A stretch of DNA of 64,000 nt from Imbricaverruca yamaguchii (Eukaryota; Arthropoda; Thecostraca; Neoverrucidae), in contig JAOTOL010001647.1 of assembly GCA_034440575.1 (NCBI GenBank), forward strand, positions 2,942,501 through 3,006,500, in the 5' to 3' direction. A model generated the notes under the pieces. It made no database searches. It worked only from the letters and a program-made list of their open reading frames with translations, and was not told the DNA's origin. A program made the position numbers and the translations under genes. Below are positions 31,850-43,680 of this stretch, one piece after another (positions within the stretch are counted from its first letter, which is position 1; each line of letters starts with the position of its first letter).

Positions 31850-33400
31850 TCAGCAGCCGCCGCCGACTGGACGCGCGCCACTGCAGAGCTCGGTGCCGTC
31901 AGGGCGATGCGGCCGACGGCCGGCTGGCGCCGCACACAGTCGACCGGCCGGCGTCTCGGCACATCGCGCACAACGCAGGGTGGGGTCGGGGAAGGAGACC
32001 GTGAGGTCCATCCGGCCGCCGTGGCAGGTGGTGCAGCAGCTGGCGTAGCAAGTATTGCAGCAGATGATGCAGCAGGTGGTACAGCAAGTGGTGCAGTAGG
32101 TGGTACAGCAGGTGGTGCAGCAGATGATGCAGCATGTGGTACAGCAGATGGTGCAGTAGATGGATGCAGCATGTGCTACAGTATGTAGTGTAGCATGTGG
32201 TGCAGTATGTAGTGCAGCAGGTGGTGCAGTAGGTAGTGCAGTAGGTAGTGCAGCGGGTAGTGCAGCGGGTAGTGCAGCAGGTGGTGCAGCAGGTGGTAAA
32301 GCCGTTCTGACGTTAACCACCAGCCCAGCGGCGAGGCCTGCCACATCACTCGCAACAGGCGCCGACGACGGCGACCACCCAAGCGGAGGTTCAGATGACG
32401 ACGAGGCAGACGGCGAGGCCGGCGGCAGAGCGCCCGGAGGGACAGGGTGGAGGGTGGGCACGGACTGGACAGAGGCTGCAGGGGCGCAGGCGGTGGGGGA
32501 GGAAACAGACGGGACAGTGTGGAGGGTGGAGACGGACGGTACAGGGGATGCATGGGTGCGGGCGGCGAGGGTGGAGACGGACAGGACGGGGGCTGCAGGG
32601 GCGCAGGTGGTGGGGGAGGAGACGGACGGGACAGAGGCTGCAGGGGCGCAGGTAATGATGGTGGAGGTGGATGAGAGGGATGGGAGGGATGAGAGTGATG
32701 AGAGGGAGACGGTCGCGGCCGAGACGTGGCAGACAGGACCGTGTAGGGTGGGCGGTGTGCGCAGGGAGCAGATGGGCGCCGCTCTGGGCGCCAGCCGGAC
32801 GGGGGGCCGGCGGGCCGCCGCGGGTGCCGTCACGGCCAGCACCAGCAGCTGCGTCACGCCGCCAGCCGACGGCTGCAGCAGCGCCAGCGGCTGCACGGCC
32901 GGCAGCAGGGTGCCCAACACAGAGCTCAGCAGCGACTGGCTGGACGCGGCCGACAGCAGCACCGACTCGGCTGCCGACAGCGGCGCCGGCTGCGACCGCG
33001 CCGACAGCTGCAGACCGCACGGCTGGGCAGCTGCTGCAGCTGTGGCGGGCGCAGCTGCCGGCGAGGGGCCGCAGCCGGTCCATAATGGCGCAGCGGGGAC
33101 AGCCACCGCCGACGCGACAGACGCCACTGCCGAAGACGGAGCACGCGTCGACGTCGAAGAACAAGCAGGTGCTGACGCTGACGGCGATGCAGGCCCGGCC
33201 GTCGATGACGGAGCAAGTGCTGACGCTGATGAAGGCTCAGAAGCCCCGGCAGCGGGATCCACCGATTCGCCAGCAACCAACGAGTCGCCATCTGCAAGAG
33301 CAAACGCACATTGTGACCGACGGCTCGGCTCCGTCTCCTTCTCCCTCGGCCCCCGCCTTTCGTGTTTGCCACTGCATCCGACTACAGTCGCAGTAGAGCC
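31850..33400 (-). CDS. USF3-like protein, probable upstream exon sequence (boundaries unknown)
   Basis: A minus-strand frame is open from about 33535 to 31850. The most protein-like part is about 33050-32830: AQPCGLQLSARSQPAPL, then SSVLGTLLPAVQPLALLQP and GGVTQLLVLAV, hydrophobic patches of the kind seen in glutamine/serine-rich activation regions. Further 3', a 45-bp repeat (32440-32660) encodes Ser/Val/Pro-rich units in frame. Below 32310 a 12/15-bp repeat encodes a Cys/Thr/Ile tract unlikely to be protein, so an intron probably begins near there. No consensus donor or acceptor could be fixed. Membership in the USF3-like gene rests on strand, adjacency and composition only. Confidence 0.4.
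   Translation of the reverse strand, partial: GSTATVVGCSGKHERRGPREKETEPSRRSQCAFALADGDSLVAGESVDPAAGASEPSSASALAPSSTAGPASPSASAPACSSTSTRAPSSAVASVASAVAVPAAPLWTGCGPSPAAAPATAAAAAQPCGLQLSARSQPAPLSAAESVLLSAASSQSLLSSVLGTLLPAVQPLALLQPSAGGVTQLLVLAVTAPAAARRPPVRLAPRAAPICSLRTPPTLHGPVCHVSAATVSLSSLSSLPSLSSTSTIITCAPAASVPSVSSPTTCAPAAPVLSVSTLAARTHASPVPSVSTLHTVPSVSSPTACAPAASVQSVPTLHPVPPGALPPASPSASSSSEPPLGWSPSSAPVASDVAGLAAGLVVNVRTALPPAAPPAALPAALPAALPTALPTAPPAALHTAPHATLHTVAHAASIYCTICCTTCCIICCTTCCTTYCTTCCTTCCIICCNTCYASCCTTCHGGRMDLTVSFPDPTLRCARCAETPAGRLCAAPAGRRPHRPDGTELCSGARPVGGGC
32028..32310. repeat. Minisatellite, 12/15-bp units (GCAGCAGGTGGT type)
   Basis: Mixed 12- and 15-bp words built from GTGGTGCAGCAG, GTGGTACAGCAG and GTAGTGCAGC repeat for about 280 bp. 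It is probably intronic. Confidence 0.85.
32440..32665. repeat. Minisatellite, 45-bp unit, about 5 copies
   Basis: The unit contains GACGGACGGGACAGAGG, CTGCAGGGGCGCAGG and TGGTGGGGGAGGA. The 45-bp period keeps the minus-strand frame, giving repeated Cys-Ala-Pro-Ala-Ala and Ser-Val-Pro-Ser-Val words. Confidence 0.8.
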
Positions 33401-33967
33401 GAGGATCAGGTGGGATTGCATGGATTTGCAGGTGGGTGGCTGTGTGTCACGTGTGGACATAAGATTCATACCATAATCTGCAGGATGAAGAACAAACACC
33501 ACTGTCGGCGTGATGTTTACGGTCGTGCATGGCAATATCGGCGTCGCATGTCAACAGGTGTGCCAACTGCCTGGTGTATTGTCTGAATACAATCTGCCGA
33601 GAGGACACATTCCGCATGTACGCCCCGGGTCATAATTCCACGATTTCATCAGATCTTTGTAAGTCAAGCGGTCAACAATGAGATGATCCCCGACCAAAAA
33701 TGTGCCGTTGATCCGCAGGGTTCATTGGCGCAACAATGCCGCGAGGACAAAACATTTTCTCGTCCCTATGATGAGGCACATGTGAGACGATGCTAGGCTC
33801 TCGCAAGCGTAGTCATATATGGGTAGCATATCTGGCACAGCGCTGCTACGACAACGCCATATACACGTCGCAACCAGAGACAACATGCACCCCACATAAT
33901 TGAGGCGCTATGGACACATTGCGATGAAGCCAAACCGGATGTAAAGAAAATACACGACAAACCAGAG
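33401..33967. other. Non-coding sequence upstream of the USF3-like exons
   Basis: No bHLH-coding exon and no recognisable frame were found on either strand here. Confidence 0.45.
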
Positions 33968-34047
33968 GAAATCTCAACTTAGTTAGTTATTTGGGTTTTA
34001 TGAGCATCAACTGCAGTGGTTATACAGCGCCCACGAAATCTCAACTT
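33968..34047 (-). mobile_element. Ultrashort tail-only retroposon with 13-bp TSD
   Basis: The 54-bp insert at 33981-34034 reads AGTTAGTTATTTGGGTTTTA, then GAGCATCAACTGCAG and GGTTATACAGCGCCCAC. Exact GAAATCTCAACTT duplications lie at 33968-33980 and 34035-34047. Confidence 0.9.
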
Positions 34048-34554
34048 TCTAAAATTGTGGCGATGGGGAATATGCCGGCCAATATCAAAGCAGCCATCTG
34101 AACCAATATGCGCTAAAATCGTCACATACAAAAAAAAAACAGGAAGGCTTACCTTGGATAAGTCTAGACAATAACAACAGTGGTAAAAATACAAACCCAG
34201 TGACACAATGATGCATAACTAAACCACAACTAGAATGATTCAAATCACACTAATGCACTTCCGGCGGCGGTAAATATCGATAATCGCTGCCTACAAAAAC
34301 AGGCCCGATAGGTCCCTTCAACACCAAAGTTTATCCCACAATGATATTATGGACGCAAAGTACATATGATGTAGCAATTTCATGTACTAAGCTTCTCAAA
34401 TCCTATTTGTATAGCATTGCGATTTTGCCCTGTGACGTATTGCAGGTTGTTTGTTCCCCTTGATGTACATTTTTTTTCTCGACCACTGCGCCCACACCAC
34501 AGTCACCACCGAGCTACACCACCGTTCCCGTAGGGACATGGCGAGGTATTACAT
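34048..34554. other. Non-coding sequence
   Basis: AT-rich, with an A9 run near 34131. No recognisable frame. Confidence 0.45.
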
Positions 34555-34830
34555 GGCATTATATGTGTATATGGAGCACATATAATGCACTCCGGCACGC
34601 CGTGGGCATACATAACGCACTGCGACGCGGTATGGAGAACGTATAATGCACTGCGGCGAGGCATTGAAACACGCAAAATGCGCTCAGGCGCGGTGTGGAG
34701 CACATACAATACACTCCCGCGAGTTATGGAACACATAAAATGTGCTCCGGCGTGGTATGGAGCACATATAATACACTCCGGAGCGGTATATATAATGCAC
34801 TCCGGCGTGGTAAGGAGCACGCCGAGGCAC
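34555..34830. repeat. Minisatellite, ~30-33 bp unit, about 8-9 copies
   Basis: GTATGGAGCACATATAATGC followed by ACTCCGGCGCG-like sequence repeats with substitutions. Open frames on both strands are repeat artefacts. Confidence 0.85.
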
Positions 34831-36864
34831 GAGCACAGCGACACGCAAGTTCCCAACAAGTCCAGAAATAGACGTTCTCCATGTATATTGCGGAACTCCA
34901 GGACATTGAAAATAGTACACGAAGCGGTAAATGAATCGAATTTATTCACGATTTCATTCAACGTCATCTTGTCACATGCATCATTTAATTGTTCTCCATG
35001 TCTTCACGATATCGGCGTCTAAACGGCACGTGGTGATCGGCATAGGTACCTTTCGCTCTCAATGAGCGGAAAAGGGATGCCAGCCTTTGCTGACTGAAAC
35101 CTGAAATTATCGAAGATCTGACCTGGGGACGTTTCGGTGATTATTAGCGTCCCATAATGCGAATAAGACTGCTAATGCAGGTTTGACCCTATAAAATGCC
35201 AATGCACAATTTGACGAACACTTGTCGCCCGACAGACGTCAACGTTTGTAAGTTAACACTTGCAATGCATGCAAAGATTCTCCACCGATACAAATTAGTA
35301 TCCAAAAGTCACCAGACCCTGCAAAAATTGAAATTTCACTACAAAAAGATCGAGCAGTTTATTCCACAGATAACCTACTCGCTTATCACCAGTGACAATA
35401 CGCCCAAAACGATGCCAGACCAATCATTCATGTCTACGAGAATGGCACAAAAGTACGACCGCAACAATGCCTGGCAATGAATGGCTGGATTTCATTGAAA
35501 GAAGTGGTGAAAAATCATGGAATTCTGAGGGAAAATTTGAACAATGTATGGAATATATCGTCACTGAATATATCGTGAATGGAAAATTGAAGTATTTCTC
35601 CAAGTTGACGCCCAACGTATCTTATGTACGAATGTCGGAAAAAATGCATTGATGTTAAGACACTACTTTTATATGATACTTATAATGGCATTACAATTAG
35701 CCTATTGTACTGTCATACAGAAGAGTTGCTCAATAAGCAAACGGATTTAGATGGATGATACGGTTGCGCTAACTCAAAATATCCAACACTGAACCACATT
35801 GACAAGGTTCGTTCCTGATAACACAATTAGTGCCGCCCACAAGACGTGGGGATTGAGCCAGAAACGTTATCACTAGCGATGAAAACCTCGTGACACGTCG
35901 TGGGACTTATTGATCGCGTAGTTATGTGATTGTACATGTTTCGGTTTGCACGGATTTTTTGTATGGTTGTGAAAAGGATTTGGCTCCAGTGTACCAAATT
36001 GATGACAAGAGAATCACCGGGGTTTACCGAAAACGGGTAACATGTCGATAACTGCGAGGCAATGCACTGGAGCAACGTCCTGGCTGATTACTGGACTGGT
36101 CTTTCGGACGGCTCTGGTTATTCGAGCCTATAATTATGATGGCCATACTATTACGATAAAGACGATGGGGAGAACAGCGTAGCAACAAAAAACCACCTGG
36201 GACACGGTGTGACGCTGGGCTGGATTGGTGGATTGGATGGGCGGATGGAAAAACAGGCCAATAGCAGGCTTCCATGTTGCGTGCATAAGAATGGGCGTCA
36301 CAGCGCTGCAAGGGTGAACTTGTGAACCGATTGCATCTGCCCTTTCTTTGCACATCGTGGAGACGTGCCATCAGTGCAGTGGTATGGCAGGCACGAGCAG
36401 ATGTGCGGGGGCGGGAGCACAAACCGCCGCCACCCAACACTTACTCTAAACAGAAGTCACTAATACCCAGAAGCCGTCTTGCTGAAAGTTCGCAAACAAT
36501 GAGCACTTTGGTAGGTTTAATTCCAAGTGACAGTAACGAACGTGAAACGTTGTAACACGAAGATATTGTCAGCTTTCAAAGGATCAACAGTCGGATTGGC
36601 TGGATAAGGCAGCTATTGAGAACCTCCGACTTCGCCCTCACTCGCATTCATATTTATGATGCAACATATGTGCTATGGTACACCTGTGCCATGCACCTTG
36701 GCATGTACACGGAAAACATTTTATCAGATCGATCAGGGGCAATGCATATATGTTTCTTCTCCACATTCATAATCACAAAATACAAACTCAGTCTTGGGTG
36801 ACCAACTCTGTAGTGTCCTGTATTCAATCCATAAAACAACGGATTCGTTCAAATCAACCGCTCA
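34831..36864. other. Non-coding sequence
   Basis: About 2 kb without tandem structure. Short AT-rich frames are unrecognisable and no splice-bounded exon was found. Confidence 0.45.
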
Positions 36865-36865
36865 G

Positions 36866-36966
36866 GATACAGTGGCCTCCTCCAACATATGTACCACTGA
36901 GGATACAGTGCCACCTTCAATATGTGTAAACCGCTCAGAACACGGTGGCCTCCTCCAACGTATAGA
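36866..36966. repeat. Tandem repeat, ~36-bp unit, 3 copies
   Basis: GGATACAGTGGCCTCCTCCAAC and a following TATGTA..CCGCTCAG-like segment occur three times; the middle copy has diverged. Confidence 0.75.
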
Positions 36967-37179
36967 AAATGACACTCCTAGACAGCATATGCCTCCCGAA
37001 CAAGAAGAGCACGACAATTCGGAGTCAAAATTAAACAACAAAACAAAACAACGGATGTATTTTCGCAAACAAAAATCAGATAAAAAAGCAAATGTACTCC
37101 AGATAGATCGATCACGAACCGCTACAAAGGCAGGCTATGGTGCCTGTCGCCATCGTGGACCAAGCTCACCAAGGCATGC

Positions 37180-40095
37180 GATCACCACAGACCAGACACA
37201 TGTCCAAACAGAAGGTCTGGTCCAAACACCAGACCAGGGTGTGTCACCACCACAGACCAGACACATGGTGTGGTGTGTCACCACCACAGACCAGACACAC
37301 GGTGTGGTGTGTCACCACCACAGACCAGACACACGGTGTGGTGTGTCACCACCACAGACCAGACACATGGTGAGGTGTGTCACCACCACAGACCAGACAC
37401 ATGGTGAGGTGTGTCACCATCACAGACCAGACACACGTCAGGGTGTGTCACCACCACAGACCAGACACATGGTCAGGGTGTGTCACCACCACAGACCAGA
37501 CACATGTCAGGGTGTGTCACCACCACAGACCAGACACATGGTGGGTGTCCCACCACAGACCAGACACATGTCAGGGTGTGTCACCACCACAGACCAGACA
37601 CATGGTGTGGTGTGTCACCACCACAGACCAGACACATGGTGTGGTGTGTCACCACCACAGACCAGACACATGTCAGGGTGTGTCACCACCACAGACCAGA
37701 CACATGTCAGGGTGTGTCACCACCACAGACCAGACACACGGTGTGGTGTGTCACCACCACAGACCAGACACATGGTGTGGTGTGTCACCACCACAGACCA
37801 GACACATGTCAGGGTGTGTCACCACCACAGACCAGACACATGGTGTGGTGTGTCACCACCACAGACCAGACACATGTCAGGGTGTGTCACCACCACAGAC
37901 CAGACACATGGTGTGGTGTGTCACCACCACAGACCAGACACATGGTGTGGTGTGTCACCACCACAGACCAGACACATGGTGTGGTGTGTCACCACCACAG
38001 ACCAGACACATGTCAGGGTGTGTCACCACCACAGACCAGACACATGTCAGGGTGTGTCACCACCACAGACCAGACACATGTCAGGGTGTGTCACCACCAC
38101 AGACCAGACACATGTCAGGGTGTGTCACCACCACAGACCAGACACATGGTGTGGTGTGTCACCACCACAGACCAGACACATGTCAGGGTGTGTCACCACC
38201 ACAGACCAGACACATGGTGTGGTGTGTCACCACCACAGACCAGACACATGTCAGGGTGTGTCACCACCACAGACCAGACACATGTCAAGGTGTGTCACCA
38301 CCACAGACCAGACACAGTGTGGTGTGTCACATGTCAGGGTGTGTCACCACCACAGACCAGACACATGTCAGGTGTGTCACCACCACAGACCAGACACATG
38401 GTGTGGTGTGTCACCACCACGCCAGACCAGACACATGGTAGGTGTGTCACCACCACAGACCAGACACATGTCAGGGTGTGTCACCACCACAGACCAGACA
38501 CATGGTGTGGTGTGTCACCACCACAGACCAGACACATGTCAGTGGTGTGTCACCACCACAGACCAGACACATGGTGTGGTGTGTCACCACCACAGACCAG
38601 ACACATGTGTGGTGTGTCACCACCACAGACCAGACACATGTCAGGGTGTGTCACCACCACAGACCAGACACAGGGTGTCACCACCACAGACCAGACACAT
38701 GTCAGGGTGTGTCACCACCACAGACCAGACACATGTCAAGGTGTGTCACCACCACAGACCAGACACATGGTGTGGTGTGTCATCACCACAGACCAGACAC
38801 ATGTCAAGGTGTGTCACCACCACAGACCAGACACATGTCAAGGTGTGTCACCACCACAGACCAGACACATGGTGTGGTGTGTCACCACCACAGACCAGAC
38901 ACATGGTGTGGTGTGTCACCACCACAGACCAGACACATGTCAGGGTGTGTCACCACCACAGACCAGACACATGTCAGGGTGTGTCACCACCACAGACCAG
39001 ACACATGTCAGGGTGTGTCACCACCACAGACCAGACACAGGGTGTGTCACCACCACAGACCAGACACATGTCAGGGTGTGTCACCACCACAGACCAGACA
39101 CATGTCAGGGTGTGTCACCACCACAGACCAGACACATGGTGTGGTGTGTCACCACCACAGACCAGACACACGGTGTGGTGTGTCACCACCACAGACCAGA
39201 CACATGGTGTGGTGTGTCACCACCACAGACCAGACACATGTCAGGGTGTGTCACCACCACAGACCAGACACATGTGGGTGGTGTCACCCCACAGACCAGA
39301 CACAGGTGTGGTGTGTCACCACCACAGACCAGACACATGGTGGGTGTGTCACCATCACAGACCAGACACATGGTGTGGTGTGTCACCACCACAGACCAGA
39401 CACATGTCAGGGTGTGTCACCACCACAGACCAGACACATGGTGTGGTGTGTCACCACCACAGACCAGACATTGTGTGGTGTGTCACCACCACAGACCAGA
39501 CACATGTCAGGGTGTGTCACCACCACAGACCAGACACATGTCAGGGTGTGTCACCACCACAGACCAGACACATGGTCAGGGTGTGTCACCACCACAGACC
39601 AGACACATGTCAGGGTGTGTCACCACCACAGACCAGACACATGGTGTGGTGTGTCACCACCACAGACCAGACACATGGTGTGGTGTGTCACCACCACAGA
39701 CCAGACACATGGTGTGGTGTGTCACCACCACAGACCAGACACATGGTGTGGTGTGTCACCACCACAGACCAGACACATGTCGGGGTGTGTCACCACCACA
39801 GACCAGACACATGTCAGGGTGTGTCACCACCACAGACCAGACACATGGTAGGGTGTGTCACCACACAGACAAGGGGTGTGTCACCACCACAGACCAGACA
39901 CATGGTAGGGTGTGTCACCACCACAGACCAGACACATGGTGGGTGTGTCACCACCACAGACCCAGACACATGTCAGGGTGTGTCACCACCACAGACCAGA
40001 CATGTGTGTGTCCACACAGACCAGACACATGTCACCACCACAGACCAGACACATGGTGTGGTGTGTCACCAGCACAGACCAGACACAGATGGGCT
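37180..40095. repeat. Large minisatellite, 34-bp unit, about 85 copies in two variants
   Basis: Every unit contains TGTGTCACCACCACAGACCA then GACA. The variable third is either CATGGTGTGG (type A) or CATGTCAGGG (type B), with rare hybrids and short indels. A and B are interspersed in short runs rather than strictly alternating. The period is 34, not a multiple of three, and the unit has no stop in any forward frame. All three forward frames therefore stay open for hundreds of codons, the longest 1,197 aa at 36794-40387. I regard these frames as non-genic: all three encode the same three rotating peptide words (TTTDQTH, HHHRPDT, PPQTRH), with no start context or unique domain. The unique edges (37140-37230 and 40080-40130) contain decayed units. 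Confidence 0.95.
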
Positions 40096-40960
40096 GCCTA
40101 AGCCACAGTCATGTCCAAAGCAGGTGCGGTGCGGTGACACCTATCCAGCCCGGTCCAGAGCACCACCAGTTGCGGCCGAGACCAGCCCAATGGCTACGCT
40201 GCGGTTGACAATCCTATGGGCGAGGCCGCCAGTCCAGGTGGAATCTGGCCACTTCTCTGAACGCGGTCCATGCATCTCCACATCTGCAGCATGCTGCAGG
40301 CGCCACCATGTGTTACGAATGAGCGTTTATCCTGATTTTTCCGGCTCAGGCATGATCAGCGTCAAGTGGCAGGACAGGGTGGTCTGACAGCGACGGCGAG
40401 CCACAAGTCGACCGTGCTGGGACAATCTTTGTGCATGCCCGGACACTGGAAATGTCAATCTCCAGGAGCGGCTTAGTTGGTTGTTTGACTCGTAGGGGGC
40501 GTCGTGGTGGGACGTGATATCGCCACGAGATGGGTGATGTGCCGAGGAAGACGCTGGGAGTACACGGCGCCGCAATCTGGCCCACCACCAGCCAGCTTAG
40601 CCCAACCCAGAAGAAATGCCACAGTCGCCGGAAATAAAAACTCGATCCTATCGACCACAGGATTCAATGCAGTCAGCTGCACAAAAACACCATGTTCAAT
40701 ACAGCTTAATAGCCGAAAAGTCATAATTTCTGTGGAGGATTGTCAAAATCTGGCCGTAAAAATATGTGACTTGCTGAGATAAGCCAAACAGTCGCACGCT
40801 GCGGCCACGGACTGCTGCACGTTGTGGGACTCAGCACAGTTACGTGCGACGTTGGTGCCAAGGAGCAGCTGGTAGTGGCTGGCTGGCAAATGGCCGACGA
40901 AACAACCACCTGTCGCGACCCTCTTACACGCAGGAAAACACCATCACTAATGCAGGTCAT
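40096..40960. other. Non-coding sequence
   Basis: No recognisable frame. A possible decayed ultrashort element (TTAGTTGGTTGTTTGACTCG then TAGGGGGCG) lies near 40470-40500. Confidence 0.4.
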
Positions 40961-40964
40961 ATTG

Positions 40965-41125
40965 ACAGCGCATGATCACAAGACGTGATGCAATGCACGG
41001 GACGTGACACCCACCCAAGGACGCATCCTCGTTGGCTGCTGTGTAGGCTGTATTTGCACCGCATGATCACAGGACGTGATGCAATGCACGGGATATAACA
41101 CCCACCCAAGGACGCATCCTCGTTG
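40965..41125. repeat. Tandem duplication, ~91-bp unit, 2 copies
   Basis: CGCATGATCACAAGACGTGA, TGCAATGCACGGGA and CACCCACCCAAGGACGCATC occur at about 40970 and again at about 41061, with few differences. Confidence 0.85.
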
Positions 41126-41310
41126 GCTGCAGTCCAGGAGGGGAAAAGCAACGAAAGGCGAAAGAAAGTGGTATTGGCAACTATTCTGGACTAACTGCTT
41201 GCATACGCTGGGGAGGGATATGAGGGAGGAAAGGGCCGAACTCGAAATTGAAATTTTACGGGTCTTCATGCAAAATGGTCATTAAAAACAACGGGAGAGG
41301 TAACCAAACC
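41094..41310 (+). repeat. Dispersed repeat, direct partner of 42445-42660
   Basis: GCAACGAAAGGCGAAAGAAAG, then TGCATACGCTGGGGAGG and CATGCAAAATGGTC, are shared collinearly with 42445-42660. No coding capacity was seen. Confidence 0.75.
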
Positions 41311-41836
41311 AAGAGGTAACCAAACGTACACAAATTGTTCTGACTCCCTTCCCTGGAAGTGGCATACACCAGTAAACACAGTGGGGAGCATACTTGCATA
41401 CCATTCAATTCCCACAGTACACTACACCTCGTATGTCCGAATTTAGCACTGGAAACATAGCATGAACAAGATCGATGCAAAATGCTCGTCTGGAATAGTC
41501 TGTGCACGTCACAGAACATCACCCTGTTGCACACATCTATTATATATCATGCTCGATTAGTAACTAAAAACGAACATTTTTTAGATCATTCAATGTGCAT
41601 ACATTCATATCGAGTCAATTCATTGAACGGCTCAGTTATCATCCGGAACTGTTTCTGAACCGACCTAATCAACTATGGTTATGCACATGGGGTATCACCT
41701 GACCCAATCTTCACGTGCAATTTTGTAAATATTTGCAAGCACTTGATGAAAAGATATATAAATAACCATTACGGGGCCAATGGTGACAGCAACAACAACA
41801 TGATCGCAATCACGCTCAATTAGCCAGTATCGTGGA
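41311..41836. other. Non-coding sequence
   Basis: No recognisable frame and no repeat. Confidence 0.4.
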
Positions 41837-41917
41837 GCGGGGGTAATCCGCTCGGAGTTTAGGGGCGCATCGACTACATCGGTCATGCAGCTTAGGTCAT
41901 GCGGGGGTAATCCGCTC
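41837..41917 (-). mobile_element. Ultrashort retroposon with 17-bp TSD
   Basis: The 47-bp insert at 41854-41900 has AGTTTAGGGGCGCATCGACT and TCGGTCATGCAGC. Its end reads TTAGGTCAT instead of GCCCAC. Exact GCGGGGGTAATCCGCTC duplications lie at 41837-41853 and 41901-41917, the longest exact duplication seen for the family. Confidence 0.88.
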
Positions 41918-42289
41918 AGTTGAAACGAAGCTTAACAGGGAAAATGGCTGAAAACGAAATGAAGCTGAAAAGCTTAACCTCTGATAATTTGCTCTAACAG
42001 AAAGTTCTTTATGATGCTTGACATATTAACTGTATCGCGCAGGATCAAAAATTGCAGACCTTGGAATTTTCCGAAAGACCAAGGTTATTGACCTGAGGTC
42101 AACTTGGGGACATGTTGGCTTTTCCGGACTTTTCTGCAAATGATGTGCATTGCATTTATTAGTGCATTTTTAACAACAGACTACATCATATCTATCAGCG
42201 ATCCACGACATACGGCGAGTCGAGCCCAAACATGGTTCTTTGGGCACAGCCGACAATAGAGGCACTGAGGGAATGTGCCTTCGGTGATC
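41918..42289. other. Non-coding sequence
   Basis: AT-rich and unremarkable. Confidence 0.4.
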
Positions 42290-42480
42290 CTTCATGGAAA
42301 GGCGGCGCCCCTCCAGCCGGGACAGGCGACCCTTCAAGAAGGCTCGAGTGTATCCCTCTGCCTATCCCGCTCAACTAATGCGTCAGTCCAAGGACACCTC
42401 CTCAGAGAAGACACCCATTCAGCATGCTCGAGTGCATCCCACATTCCCCTCTCAACAAATGTTTTCGCCAAAGGTGTTCC
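42290..42480. repeat. Diverged tandem duplication, ~100-bp unit
   Basis: GCTCGAGTGTATCCC...CTCAACTAATGCGTC...CACCTCCTCAGAGAA is followed by a second diverged version, GCTCGAGTGCATCCC...CTCAACAAATG...GTTCCTCCGAGAA. Confidence 0.65.
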
Positions 42481-42660
42481 TCCGAGAAAATGTGCGGAAA
42501 GGCAACGAGAGGCGGAAAGAAAGTGGCATCAAGCAAATATTCGGGACTAATTGATTGCATACGCTGGGGAGGATAAGAGGGAGGGAAGGGCCGAGCTAGA
42601 AAATTGTATGGGTCTCCATGCAAAATGGTCGTGAAAAATAGTGTGAGGTAAGCAAAAACC
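42445..42660 (+). repeat. Dispersed repeat, direct partner of 41094-41310
   Basis: GGCAACGAGAGGCGGAAAGA, then TGCATACGCTGGGGAGG and CATGCAAAATGGTC, match 41094-41310 in the same order and orientation. Confidence 0.75.
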
Positions 42661-42744
42661 TCTTCCAGGTGACGTGCATTGTTTATAATTCAGATCCCGC
42701 AATATGGACCCTCATCCATAGACATTGGAAAATGAAGCTCTCGG

Positions 42745-42822
42745 ATAAGAATGGAATTTGAATTTAGGGTCGCGTCGACTGCGTTGGTGATGCAGCATGC
42801 AGCTCTTGCGTAAGTTTCCGAT
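42745..42822 (-). mobile_element. Degenerate ultrashort element
   Basis: GAATTTAGGGTCGCGTCGACTG and TTGGTGATGCAGC match the family. Possible flanks AGCTCTCGGATAAG and AGCTCTTGCGTAAG are only approximately alike, so this is an old copy. Confidence 0.55.
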
Positions 42823-43498
42823 GTAAATCCCTGGATCCGGCTCTGTTACCCATCAAAGTAACGCTTCACAATTCTTTTAAACCGACGGCAAAAACGCAGT
42901 CAGTAAGTCCAAAGATAATTATCGGAACTAAATTCAACTTCAGCTCACAAAGCACCCCAGAATGACCACAAAGACGAACATACCGCATAATCTGTGGCCA
43001 CACGTGGGTATCTAAATCCAGTGTTCCCATCGTGCCTTTTCGGTAAAACGGAGAGCCGAATTTCTCTCTTATCATTATGCCGAATTTCCAAGTGGATTCT
43101 TGGATCAAATTTACTGAGAAGTTAAAATTTCAGCTTCGCAAAAATAAAACACAGCGAACAATTGCGGAGGAGCGGCATTGGGCCTGTAGGCAGCCTGCAA
43201 ACATACTGTAAATACACTTTGATGACATCTGGTGATCTCAATATTAACCAAAGGCACGAGCGTTGCCACGGTGGGGACGCATCTCTACCGAAAAAAAAAC
43301 ACCTCACACAACTTAGCATTACGCCTGTATGGCGTTGCATGAACAGGCCAGCCTAAAAGTCCTCTCATTCCCTCCACTTTACAACATATGTGGACCATAA
43401 CCGAACGTCAACACTTTTGCAGTCTTGTTTACGCCGGCCTAATAATATGTTTCTTATACTACTTATAAATTTCGAGACCCTGGTGAGACGATCCACCC
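42823..43498. other. Non-coding sequence
   Basis: No recognisable frame. Confidence 0.4.
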
Positions 43499-43499
43499 C

Positions 43500-43640
43500 A
43501 CCCTGCCCTGTCCTGCCCTGCCCTGCCCTGCCCTGCCCTGCCCTGCCCTGCCCTGCCCTGCCCTGCCCTGCCCTGCCCTGCCCTGCCCTGCCCTGCCCTG
43601 CCCTGCCCTGCCCTGCCCTGCCCTGCTCTTCCCTGCCCTG
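43500..43640. repeat. Pentanucleotide array (CCCTG)n, ~25 copies
   Basis: Perfect CCCTG repeats run to about 43625 and then decay through CTCTG and CCTTC variants to about 43680. A frame is open on both strands because the unit lacks stops. Confidence 0.95.
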
Positions 43641-43680
43641 CCCCACTCTGCTCTGCTCTGCCCTTCCCTTGCCCTTCCAG

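Noticed and set aside
32160..33476. 438-aa plus-strand frame (Gly/Ala/Asp-rich)
   Set aside because: Complement of repeat-rich, GC-rich sequence assigned to the minus-strand gene; no recognisable domain.
37180..40095. CRISPR-like direct repeats
   Set aside because: Units are contiguous with no unique spacers, the genome is eukaryotic, and the variable third comes in only two forms.
36794..40387. 1,197-aa open reading frame
   Set aside because: It is almost entirely the 34-bp minisatellite; all three forward frames are open for the same reason, and no unique domain or gene signal is present.
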